The translations under genes and the position numbers were made by a program. Below are positions 11,768 to 18,958 of a stretch of 64,000 bases of DNA, one piece after another; positions within the stretch are counted from its first letter, which is position 1; each line of letters begins with the position of its first letter. Below the pieces are notes generated by a model. The model did not search any database and was not told the origin of the DNA. It saw only the letters and a program-made list of their open reading frames with translations. Location: contig NZ_CP080998.1 in NCBI RefSeq assembly GCF_019645835.1, forward strand, positions 2,790,001 through 2,854,000, given 5' to 3'. The stretch comes from Mycolicibacterium holsaticum DSM 44478 = JCM 12374 (lineage in GTDB: Bacteria > Actinomycetota > Actinomycetes > Mycobacteriales > Mycobacteriaceae).

Positions 11768-12274
11768 ATCCACGCTCCCAAACACGAGACCTTCGATCTT
11801 GTCGCCCGCACCAACACCGATCCGAAAGGCATCGTGCGGGCGGTCGACGTCTACACCGTCGAACCCTGGGGCCTCTACATGGCCAGGCCCACGCCCGGTC
11901 GCGTCCAATTCCACTATCTGGAGTCGTGGCTCCTGCCGTCGCTGGGACTGCGGGCCACGGTGTTCCACTTCAACCCGGGCCACCAGCGTGACCAGGACTT
12001 TTACCTCGACGTCGGGCAGATCACCCGCGGCTCGAGGGTATGGCACGCCGAGGACCACTACCTCGATCTTGTGCTGCGCACCGGCATCGGCGCGCAGCTC
12101 TGCGACGTCGACGAACTGCTGACCGCGGTCCGGCATGGTTTGCTGAGCCCCGAAACCGGTGAGCAGGCGGTGCAGACCGCGGTATCGGCGATCGATGGGC
12201 TGGCGCGGCACGACTACGACCTGCCGCGCTGGCTGGCCGGCCACGGGATGACCCTCACCTGGCGTAACGGGTGA
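11768..12274 (+). CDS. DUF402 protein (Rv1632c-like), probable ATC start
   Basis: A DUF402-family protein; related proteins include nucleoside di/triphosphate phosphatases, but the role of the mycobacterial branch is not known to me. The core reads [32 protein letters not shown] and ends [11 protein letters not shown]. Reading frame and family-like sequence ([20 protein letters not shown]) continue upstream of the first standard start, GTG 11834, as far as ATC 11768; a TAG stop follows immediately upstream. ATC occupies the place where, from memory, relatives have ATG or GTG followed by H-x-P-K-x-E-T-F-D, and it lies 6 nt behind a good -10. With ATC the product is 168 residues; with GTG 11834 it is 146. 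It diverges from uvrB. Confidence 0.75.
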   Translation: MHAPKHETFDLVARTNTDPKGIVRAVDVYTVEPWGLYMARPTPGRVQFHYLESWLLPSLGLRATVFHFNPGHQRDQDFYLDVGQITRGSRVWHAEDHYLDLVLRTGIGAQLCDVDELLTAVRHGLLSPETGEQAVQTAVSAIDGLARHDYDLPRWLAGHGMTLTWRNG

Positions 12275-12353
12275 CCGGTTTGGGACGATCTTGATCGTGA
12301 TGGTGAAGACAGGGCATGACCCCGCCGTGGGGCGGGCGGTAACCTCTGGTCAC

Positions 12354-12926
12354 ATGAGCACCGCCGAGCACAGATGGATCGTGGTCGCGGCGGTAGCGGT
12401 GGCGTTGACCGGCGCGCTGGTGACACCGGGATCGGCGCTGGCTGACCCGACGGTGGATGCGCAGAACGGCGATCACGCGCAGGACGGTGCCGAGGTACTG
12501 CACAACATCATCTACCGGGCCCGCATCGACGGGGTTTCGCGCGGCGCGACGATCACCTACACCGCGCAGGGCAACCAGATCCAGTCCGCCGACCCGACCA
12601 TGGTGCCCGGGCGGGTCTTCGAGGTGAACACCGTCCTGCCCGCGTCCAGCACCGCCAACATGCGTGTCACGATCCAGTGGCCGTACTCGGCGAACCTGCA
12701 TTGCGAGATCCTGATCGACGACAAGATCGTCGCCCAGGGCGATGACTTCATCGGACCGACCGTCCTGCCCCAGCGCGACGATCCCGACTACGGCGCGATC
12801 GTCTGCGAGGCGCCGGTCAGCGGAGTTCCCAACGTGCTGCCCGCCGATCCGAACACACCGCCGGCAGACGCACCGCCCGACCCGAACGCACCACCGGCAG
12901 ACGCACCGCCCCCGCCGCCGATCTGA
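12354..12926 (+). CDS. Exported protein with Pro/Ala/Asp-rich tail (MmpS-like pattern)
   Basis: A 190-residue protein with a Sec signal peptide (AEHRWIVVAAVAVALTGALV, cleavage expected after SALA before DP). The mature part has a beta-rich domain, from IIYRARIDGVSRGATITYTAQG to CEILIDDKIVAQG, whose strand order and the late Cys resemble the periplasmic domain of MmpS proteins, but without a membrane anchor; this resemblance is inference. The last 30 residues repeat PPADAP and PPDPNA units. ATG 12354 is chosen over 12291 because the signal peptide starts there and TAACCT lies 8 nt upstream. No function is assigned. Confidence 0.75.
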   Translation: MSTAEHRWIVVAAVAVALTGALVTPGSALADPTVDAQNGDHAQDGAEVLHNIIYRARIDGVSRGATITYTAQGNQIQSADPTMVPGRVFEVNTVLPASSTANMRVTIQWPYSANLHCEILIDDKIVAQGDDFIGPTVLPQRDDPDYGAIVCEAPVSGVPNVLPADPNTPPADAPPDPNAPPADAPPPPPI

Positions 12927-12930
12927 CGCG

Positions 12931-14091
12931 CTACGGCCGCCACCCGGTGGTAGTCGCCCACTGCCCGGCGCGCCGATACGCGTCGAGGAACCACGGCTCC
13001 TTCGCCCCGACGTAGTCGGAGGTCGTCGACGCGTGCCGCTTGGCTTGCAGATAGTCCTCGCGCACCCCGGGGTTGGCGCGAAGCCAATCGGTGAACAGCA
13101 GCGCGAACTGCTGGTTCGGCCACCCGTCGACGCGGATGTGGATGTGGGCCGGCCTGCCGGGATCTGCGGCGCAGTGAAATCGTTTGCGCCACTTGACCGG
13201 ATCATCGGTGTGCGCTGTGTCGGCGGTGATGTCCTGCCGGCGCGGGAAGCCCACGTGGGTCAGCGGTTCGGCGAGCGCGTCGGCGTCCTCGAGCGAGGCG
13301 ACCGTGACCTGGATATCGATGATGTCCTTGGCGTCCATCCCGGGCACCGCCGTGGAGCCGATGTGGTCGACACGCGAAGCCGTTGCCCCGCAAGCCATTT
13401 CGATGCGCTTGATGATGCGCGCCGCATCCTCGGCCCAGGAGGCCCGGTACGGCGCCAAGTGATGGGCTGCCGGTACGCATGCCCGCGTCCGGATGTTGTG
13501 TGCGAGCGGCAGCACGCGGCTGTACCAGAGGTCACGGGCCTTCTCGACGAGTTCGCCCTGGGAACCCGAGTTGTCCAGCAGCACATCGGCGATCGCGCGG
13601 CGCTGTTCTTCGGTCGCCTGCGCGGCGATCCGTGCGCGCGCATCCGCCTCGTCCATGCCCCGCTTGATCAGCCGGGTCACCCGGATTTCCTCCGGCGCGG
13701 TGACGACGACGACGAGCGGAAACATCGGCGCCATCCCGGTCTCCACCAACAGCGGGATGTCCTCCACCACCACGGTGTCCTCCGAGACCGCGGCGATGAT
13801 CTCCTCGCGCCGCTTACCGACGAGCGGGTGCACGATGCCGTTCAGCAGCGCGCGGGTGTCGTCGTCCTGAAATGCCTTGGCGGCCAGCGCAGGACGGTTC
13901 AACGCACCGTCGGGTAACAGGATGTCCTCGCCGAACGCCTCGACCAGCTGGTTGAGCCCCTCGGTGCCGGGCTCGACGACCTCCCTGGCGATGACGTCCC
14001 CGTCGACGATGATGCCGCCGCATTCGCTGAACGCGGCGGACACCGTCGACTTACCGGCGCCGATTCCGCCGGTCAGACCGATACGCAGCAT
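12931..14091 (-). CDS. coaE: Dephospho-CoA kinase fused to a GrpB/UPF0157 domain
   Basis: A 386-residue protein. Residues 1 to about 200 are dephospho-CoA kinase, the last step of coenzyme A synthesis: P-loop GLTGGIGAGKST (6-17), VDGDVIAREVV, the DxLL-type segment VEDIPLLVETG and the Arg-rich lid. Residues ~210-386 are a GrpB domain (nucleotidyltransferase fold; HIGSTAVPGMDAKDIIDIQV, then FPRRQDI). The fusion is characteristic of mycobacteria (Rv1631), where the C-terminal domain is reported to help folding of the kinase. It starts 6 nt after the rpsA stop, so it is in an operon with rpsA, as in M. tuberculosis. Confidence 0.95.
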   Translation of the reverse strand: MLRIGLTGGIGAGKSTVSAAFSECGGIIVDGDVIAREVVEPGTEGLNQLVEAFGEDILLPDGALNRPALAAKAFQDDDTRALLNGIVHPLVGKRREEIIAAVSEDTVVVEDIPLLVETGMAPMFPLVVVVTAPEEIRVTRLIKRGMDEADARARIAAQATEEQRRAIADVLLDNSGSQGELVEKARDLWYSRVLPLAHNIRTRACVPAAHHLAPYRASWAEDAARIIKRIEMACGATASRVDHIGSTAVPGMDAKDIIDIQVTVASLEDADALAEPLTHVGFPRRQDITADTAHTDDPVKWRKRFHCAADPGRPAHIHIRVDGWPNQQFALLFTDWLRANPGVREDYLQAKRHASTTSDYVGAKEPWFLDAYRRAGQWATTTGWRP

Positions 14092-14097
14092 CCGCGC

Positions 14098-15543
14098 TTA
14101 GGCGGAGCCGGCGAGCTTCTCCCGCAGCGCCGCGAGTTGCTCGTCGCTGGCCAGCGAGCCACCGGCAGGAGCGTCGTCGCCGCGCGAGGTGCCGTTGGAG
14201 GTCGACGGCCTGGCCGCCTCCTCGGCCTCGGCGGCAGCGAACTTCTCCATCTGCGCGGTGTGCATCTTGTGCCTGCGCTCGGCCTCGGCGTAGCGGGCCT
14301 CCCACTCCTCACGCTGCTTCTCGAAACCCTCGAGCCATTCGTTGGTCTCGGCGTCGAAGCCCTCGGGGAAGATGTAGTTGCCCTGCTCGTCGTAGCTGTC
14401 GGCCATGCCGTACTTGGACGGGTCGAACTCTTCGATGTAGTCCTCGTTGGCCTGCTTGAGCGACAGCGAGATGCGGCGCCGCTCCAGGTCGATGTCGATG
14501 ACCTTGACCATCGCGTCGTCGCCGACCTGGACCACCTGGTCGGGAACCTCGACGTGGCGCTCGGACAGCTCCGAGATGTGCACCAGGCCCTCGATGCCCT
14601 CCTCGACGCGGACGAACGCGCCGAACGGCACCAGCTTGGTGACCTTGCCCGGCACGATCTGGCCGATCGCGTGGGTACGGGCGAAGTGGCGCCACGGATC
14701 TTCCTGGGTTGCCTTGAGCGACAACGAAACCCGCTCGCGGTCCATATCGACGTCGAGCACCTCGACGGTGACCTCGTCGCCGACCTGGACGACCTCGGAC
14801 GGGTGGTCGATGTGCTTCCAGGACAGCTCGGAGACGTGCACCAGGCCGTCGACGCCGCCGAGGTCGACGAACGCGCCGAAGTTGACGATCGAGGAGACAA
14901 CGCCCTTGCGGATGGCGCCCTTCTGCAGCTGGTTGAGGAACTCGCTGCGCACCTCGGACTGGGTCTGCTCCAGCCAGGCCCGGCGGCTCAGCACCACGTT
15001 GTTGCGGTTCTTGTCCAACTCGATGATCTTGGCCTCGATCTCCTTGCCGATGTACGGCTGCAGATCGCGGACACGACGCATCTCGACCAGCGACGCGGGC
15101 AGGAAGCCGCGCAGGCCGATGTCGAGGATCAGGCCGCCCTTGACGACCTCGATGACGGTGCCCTTGACGGCCTCGTCCTTTTCCTTGAGCTCTTCGATGG
15201 TGCCCCAGGCGCGCTCGTACTGAGCGCGCTTCTTGGACAGGATCAGCCGGCCTTCCTTGTCCTCCTTGGTGAGGACCAGGGCTTCGACCTCATCGCCCAC
15301 GGAAACGACCTCGTTGGGGTCGACGTCGTGCTTGATGGAGAGTTCTCGGGACGGGATGACGCCTTCGGTCTTGTAACCGATGTCGAGCAGGACCTCGTCA
15401 CGGTCAACCTTGACGATGGTCCCTTCGACGATGTCGCCATCGTTGAAGTATTTGATGGTTTTGTCGATGGCGGCGAGAAAGTCCTCGCTCGAGCCGATGT
15501 CGTTGACGGCTACTTGGGGCGAGGTGACGGAGGGACTTGGCAT
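14098..15543 (-). CDS. rpsA: 30S ribosomal protein S1
   Basis: A 481-residue S1 with four S1/OB repeats: IVEGTIVKVDRDEVLLDIGYKTEG, VKGTVIEVVKGGLILDIGLRG, IRKGVVSSIVNFGAFVDLGGVDG and VPGKVTKLVPFGAFVRVEEGIEG. It then has an acidic, flexible C-terminal tail rich in Ala and Glu. Four domains rather than the six of E. coli is normal for actinobacteria. ATG 15543 (MPSPSVTSPQVAVND) is the standard mycobacterial start; the in-frame extension to 15642 is leader. GGAGC lies about 10 nt upstream. TTGTCC-18-TACCCT in the 165-bp upstream gap is a plausible promoter, which gives a leader over 100 nt. It is followed by coaE. Confidence 0.97.
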   Translation of the reverse strand: MPSPSVTSPQVAVNDIGSSEDFLAAIDKTIKYFNDGDIVEGTIVKVDRDEVLLDIGYKTEGVIPSRELSIKHDVDPNEVVSVGDEVEALVLTKEDKEGRLILSKKRAQYERAWGTIEELKEKDEAVKGTVIEVVKGGLILDIGLRGFLPASLVEMRRVRDLQPYIGKEIEAKIIELDKNRNNVVLSRRAWLEQTQSEVRSEFLNQLQKGAIRKGVVSSIVNFGAFVDLGGVDGLVHVSELSWKHIDHPSEVVQVGDEVTVEVLDVDMDRERVSLSLKATQEDPWRHFARTHAIGQIVPGKVTKLVPFGAFVRVEEGIEGLVHISELSERHVEVPDQVVQVGDDAMVKVIDIDLERRRISLSLKQANEDYIEEFDPSKYGMADSYDEQGNYIFPEGFDAETNEWLEGFEKQREEWEARYAEAERRHKMHTAQMEKFAAAEAEEAARPSTSNGTSRGDDAPAGGSLASDEQLAALREKLAGSA

Positions 15544-15708
15544 GTGGTGGGTTGCTCCGGACAGGTTTGGTCGTAGGGACTGGGACATGAATTTTCTGGT
15601 GTTACCCGCCGAGGACGATCGGTAAGCCTGGAAAAAAGCCAATGACTTCCCAGACAGGTACCCGTCGAGGGTACTCGACTGACTCCACGCTGGACAAACC
15701 TGCTCGGC

Positions 15709-16320
15709 CTAGCGCGGGTCCCCACCGGCGGTGGAGCCCCCAATGCCCGCGCCGCCGGCCATGGCGCAGATCAGGGCCGCCACCTTCTGCAGGTGCGCCC
15801 GGGTCACCGGTCGGCTCAGTGCGATCACCCGCCAGAACACCAGCGCGGCGACCGCATCGAGGATGAGGTCACGATCGGCGCGCTCGGACAGTTCCCCGCG
15901 CTGCGCAGCGCGGTCCAGCACGATCTGGGCGCGGGCCCGTCTGGGTCGGCCGACATGGTCCATGAGCGCAGCCCCGAGGGCGGGATTGCGCTGCGCCTCG
16001 GCCAGCAGGTCCGGATAGATGGAGCGCACCTGCGGATCGGTCAGCCAGGCGTGCACCTCGTCGAGCAGCGCCAGGACGTCGCCGACCAGCGATCCGGTGT
16101 CGGGGGCCGGCGCACTGGTGACGCTCAGCGTGCGCATCAGCTCCACGGTCATCTCGACCTTCGACGGCCATCGGCGGTACAGCGAGCTCTTGCCGACGCC
16201 GGCCCGCCGGGCGACGGCCTCCATCGTCAGGCCGCGCACGCCGTTGTCGGCGAGTTCGGTGAACACCGCGGCCAGGATCGCGTCGGTCACCCTGGCGTCG
16301 CGAGGGCGCCCGACACTCAC
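15709..16320 (-). CDS. TetR-family transcriptional regulator
   Basis: A 203-residue regulator. The N-terminal helix-turn-helix reads NGVRGLTMEAVARRAGVGKSSLYRRWPSK (about 25-53), typical of TetR; the rest is a helical ligand and dimer domain that gives no ligand clue. The GTG start overlaps the stop of the preceding NAD(P)-binding gene as GTGA, so it is the third gene of a three-gene operon. The perfect palindrome at 17650-17661, just before the first gene, is the likely operator, so the protein should repress its own operon. Confidence 0.9.
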   Translation of the reverse strand: MSVGRPRDARVTDAILAAVFTELADNGVRGLTMEAVARRAGVGKSSLYRRWPSKVEMTVELMRTLSVTSAPAPDTGSLVGDVLALLDEVHAWLTDPQVRSIYPDLLAEAQRNPALGAALMDHVGRPRRARAQIVLDRAAQRGELSERADRDLILDAVAALVFWRVIALSRPVTRAHLQKVAALICAMAGGAGIGGSTAGGDPR

Positions 16321-17162
16321 GAGGGTCCTCGCCGACTGCGCAGAAAGTCCTCGAAGCTGCGCGGCGCATTTCCAGTGAGCCGCTCGACGGCGTCGGTGAC
16401 GCGCGACTGCGCACCGTCGCGCACGAGCCCGTCGAGGGCCACCAGACCGGCGGCGAACTCGGCGTCGTAACCGGCCCCGACGAGACGGTCGATGTAGCGT
16501 TCGGGCGCAACGGCGCGGTGGGTGACCCGCCGGCCGGTGACGTTGGACATCACCGCGGCGGCCTCGTCGTAGCTCAAGGCCTGCGGACCGGTCAGGACGT
16601 GCTCGTCAATTGTGCTACCCGGGGCGGCGAGCAGCGCGGCGGCGCACCGGCCGATGTCCCCCGCGTCGATGAACGCAAGCTTGCCGTCCCCGGTGGCGGT
16701 GATGAATTCGCCGGTCGCCCGGATGCTTTCGGCGAGCGGATGGTTACCGACGAAGTTCTGCATGAACCACGACGGTCGCAGGATCTCCCATTCCGGGAAC
16801 GTACTGCGCACCAGCGCGTCGACCGCCCCGAGACCGGCGTCCCCGCAGGCCACCGCCGACGAGCTGAGCATGACGACGCGACGCACGCCGCTCGCCATGG
16901 CCAGCTCGGCGAACGGTCCGACCACCGTGACCGGGTCGGGGTGACCGATCGGCGCCAGCAGAAACAGGCGGTCGGCCCCGTCGAGCGTCGGGCGCCACGT
17001 GTCGTCGTCGAACCAGTCGAAGACGTGGTGCTCGAGGTCAGTCGGTGCCGCCGCCGCCCGCGTCGCCGTGCGGACCGACAGGTCCGGAAATCGGCGCAGC
17101 TCGTCGATCACGGCCGCTCCGGTGGTTCCGGTGGCACCGACGACGAGAACCGTCGTCCTCAC
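16317..17162 (-). CDS. NmrA-like NAD(P)-binding protein
   Basis: A 281-residue Rossmann-fold protein of the atypical short-chain dehydrogenase (NmrA/TMR) group. The nucleotide motif is VVGATGTTGAAV, near the N-terminus (residues 6-17). The active-site Tyr-x3-Lys of classical SDRs is not obvious, so it may be a redox sensor or a quinone or azo reductase rather than a dehydrogenase. GTG 17162 overlaps the stop of the SnoaL-like gene (GTGA), and its own stop overlaps the tetR GTG. An in-frame upstream extension to 17345 is arginine-rich antisense-like sequence and is rejected. Confidence 0.85.
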   Translation of the reverse strand: MRTTVLVVGATGTTGAAVIDELRRFPDLSVRTATRAAAAPTDLEHHVFDWFDDDTWRPTLDGADRLFLLAPIGHPDPVTVVGPFAELAMASGVRRVVMLSSSAVACGDAGLGAVDALVRSTFPEWEILRPSWFMQNFVGNHPLAESIRATGEFITATGDGKLAFIDAGDIGRCAAALLAAPGSTIDEHVLTGPQALSYDEAAAVMSNVTGRRVTHRAVAPERYIDRLVGAGYDAEFAAGLVALDGLVRDGAQSRVTDAVERLTGNAPRSFEDFLRSRRGPS

Positions 17163-17641
17163 TTCTCGCCCGCCACGTCGAAGGCCGCCATCATCTCGTC
17201 GAGCCCGCCCAGCGCCGCACCGGCGGCCAGCGGGTTCCAGTAGTCGCGATAGCCGCTGATGCCGTCGGCATCCACGGTGATGACGGCGACGTAGGCGATC
17301 TCGTACGGGTTCCCGGTCTTGACCGCACGCCCGCTCACCGCCCACTCGAGGATCACCGTGTCCGGGTCAGCGGTGTCGTGGCGGGTCTGCCGGGTGATGG
17401 CCGCGACGTCGAAGGTCTGCGTGTAGTCAGACACGTAAGCGCGCACCGCCTCGCGACCGTCGAGCTCCGGCCAGCCGGGCGGCGCGAAGGGGAACGACAT
17501 GGTGCCGTCGGGTGCCCATTCGTCGGCGAACGCCTGCATGTCGTGGTCGAGCAGGGCGTGCTGCAGCCGGTCGATCGTGGCGTGCGCCCGGCTCCGGCGC
17601 CGCTGGTCGTCGAGTTGTTCCACCTCGGGGCTTCCTCTCAT
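17159..17641 (-). CDS. SnoaL-like / NTF2-fold protein
   Basis: A 160-residue protein of the NTF2-like (SnoaL) fold: a helix RAHATIDRLQHALLDHDMQAFADEWAPDGTMSFPFAPPG, then GREAVRAYVSDYTQTF and later strands with YEIAYVAVITVDADGISGYRDYWNP. Such proteins are small polyketide-cyclase-like enzymes or ligand-binding proteins; the substrate is unknown. It is the first gene of the SnoaL-NmrA-TetR operon, so it probably acts with the NAD(P)-binding protein on a small molecule sensed by the TetR. ATG 17641 is used; a TTG immediately before it is less likely. Confidence 0.8.
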   Translation of the reverse strand: MRGSPEVEQLDDQRRRSRAHATIDRLQHALLDHDMQAFADEWAPDGTMSFPFAPPGWPELDGREAVRAYVSDYTQTFDVAAITRQTRHDTADPDTVILEWAVSGRAVKTGNPYEIAYVAVITVDADGISGYRDYWNPLAAGAALGGLDEMMAAFDVAGEK

Positions 17642-17643
17642 CA

Positions 17644-17668
17644 ATTACGGACGGTACCGTCTCGTAAT
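17644..17668. promoter_or_regulatory. Probable TetR operator at the head of the SnoaL-NmrA-TetR operon
   Basis: Perfect 12-bp palindrome GACGGTACCGTC at 17650-17661, flanked by ATTACG (17644-17649) and CGTAAT (17663-17668), which are themselves inverted repeats with a one-base offset. It starts 3 bp upstream of the first ATG of an operon that ends in a tetR gene. This is the usual position and shape of an autoregulatory TetR site. Confidence 0.7.
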
Positions 17669-17736
17669 AGCGAGAACAGTGTCTTCGCCGCCGCTATTCC
17701 GGGCCAAACCGGCGCCGACCCCTGTACCGCGTCGAA

Positions 17737-18945
17737 CTACCGGGCCGGCTGACGCCGGATCACCCGCCAGAGCACCAGGCCGGCCTGCAGGCCCAAGGCG
17801 ACCGAGATCATCGAGATCAGCGTGGCAGGTAGCGCATCATCGCCGTCGGCGCCGAATATCTCGGCCACCCCGATCAGGCCCATCGATCCGGGCACCAAGA
17901 GCCAAAAGCCCGGCAGGATCATGGTGATCGCCGGCGGCGCCGGGCGCAGCCGCGACATCGCCAACGCCGCGACCGACAGCGCCAACCCTCCGCAGAAGCC
18001 ACTCGCGTAGCTGCCGAACAGCAGATCGCCCAGGAATTGGGCGGCATAGGCGATCGCGGAGATCGAGACCAGCCACGGCAGAAACGAACGCGGCGGGGCC
18101 AGAAACAGCATGACTCCCAGCGCATAGACCACGACACCGAGCCACGGGGCCCACGGCCCGATCTTGTTGATCGCCTCCGGGCTCAACTGGCTCTCATCCA
18201 GTCCGAACACCTGCGCGGCGATCACGATGCCGAAGGCTAACTGCACGATCTGGACGAACCCGGCGATGAGTCGGCTGGACCCCGAAATGACATCGCGAGA
18301 GGTCAACTCGATGACCGCCAACGTGATGGCGGCGCCGGGCAGAAACATCGCGAGCGGAGGTATCAGGGCGCGCAACCCGACGTGATCGAACTCCAGGTAG
18401 CGCGCGCCGACGATACAGATCGCGGTGACCGCGAACGCGCTGATCACCGGCACCAGATACGCCAGCTCCGGGATGCGCTGCCCGGCCACCCAGAACAGCC
18501 CGACCATGACCCCGAGCACTCCTGCCACCAGCACGTTCAACGGCGTCGGTTCCAGCACCAGGGCCAGGCCGGCGCTCCACACGCCATACCCCAGCACGGT
18601 CACCCAACTCGGGTACGGCGGAGGCAGCGCCTCGATCCGGTCCAGCCGGGCCTCGCCCGCGATCGGGTCGACCCGCCCGTGCAGGGTGTCGGAGACCAGC
18701 CCGGCCAGGGGGAACGCCTGGTCGAAGCGCAGGTCGCGGCCGATCTGGGCGGCCTTGACCACCGAGCCGGACTCCGTGGCCGGGCCCACCACCTGTACGT
18801 GGTTGGGCAACGCGATGAAACTGGCGTCGAGCCCGTATGACGACGAGCACCGCTCGATCATCTGGCGGACCATCGTGACCGGATAGTTCGACGCCGCCAT
18901 CGCGGCACCCAGCCGGGCGACGTAACCGATCCGCTGTCCGCTCAT
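17737..18945 (-). CDS. ThrE-family amino acid exporter
   Basis: A 402-residue threonine/serine exporter-family membrane protein. The N-terminal ~115 residues form the soluble ThrE region (ASNYPVTMVRQMIERCSSSYGLDASFIALPNHVQV) and about ten hydrophobic helices follow, the last group corresponding to the DUF3815 (ThrE_2) half (LPGFWLLVPGSMGLIGV). Export of small amino acids is the family function; the substrate here is inferred. ATG 18945 lies 13 nt after the polA stop at 18959 on the same strand, so it is probably co-transcribed with polA, an arrangement with no obvious functional logic. Confidence 0.88.
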   Translation of the reverse strand: MSGQRIGYVARLGAAMAASNYPVTMVRQMIERCSSSYGLDASFIALPNHVQVVGPATESGSVVKAAQIGRDLRFDQAFPLAGLVSDTLHGRVDPIAGEARLDRIEALPPPYPSWVTVLGYGVWSAGLALVLEPTPLNVLVAGVLGVMVGLFWVAGQRIPELAYLVPVISAFAVTAICIVGARYLEFDHVGLRALIPPLAMFLPGAAITLAVIELTSRDVISGSSRLIAGFVQIVQLAFGIVIAAQVFGLDESQLSPEAINKIGPWAPWLGVVVYALGVMLFLAPPRSFLPWLVSISAIAYAAQFLGDLLFGSYASGFCGGLALSVAALAMSRLRPAPPAITMILPGFWLLVPGSMGLIGVAEIFGADGDDALPATLISMISVALGLQAGLVLWRVIRRQPAR

Positions 18946-18958
18946 GGTGGTGCCGGGG

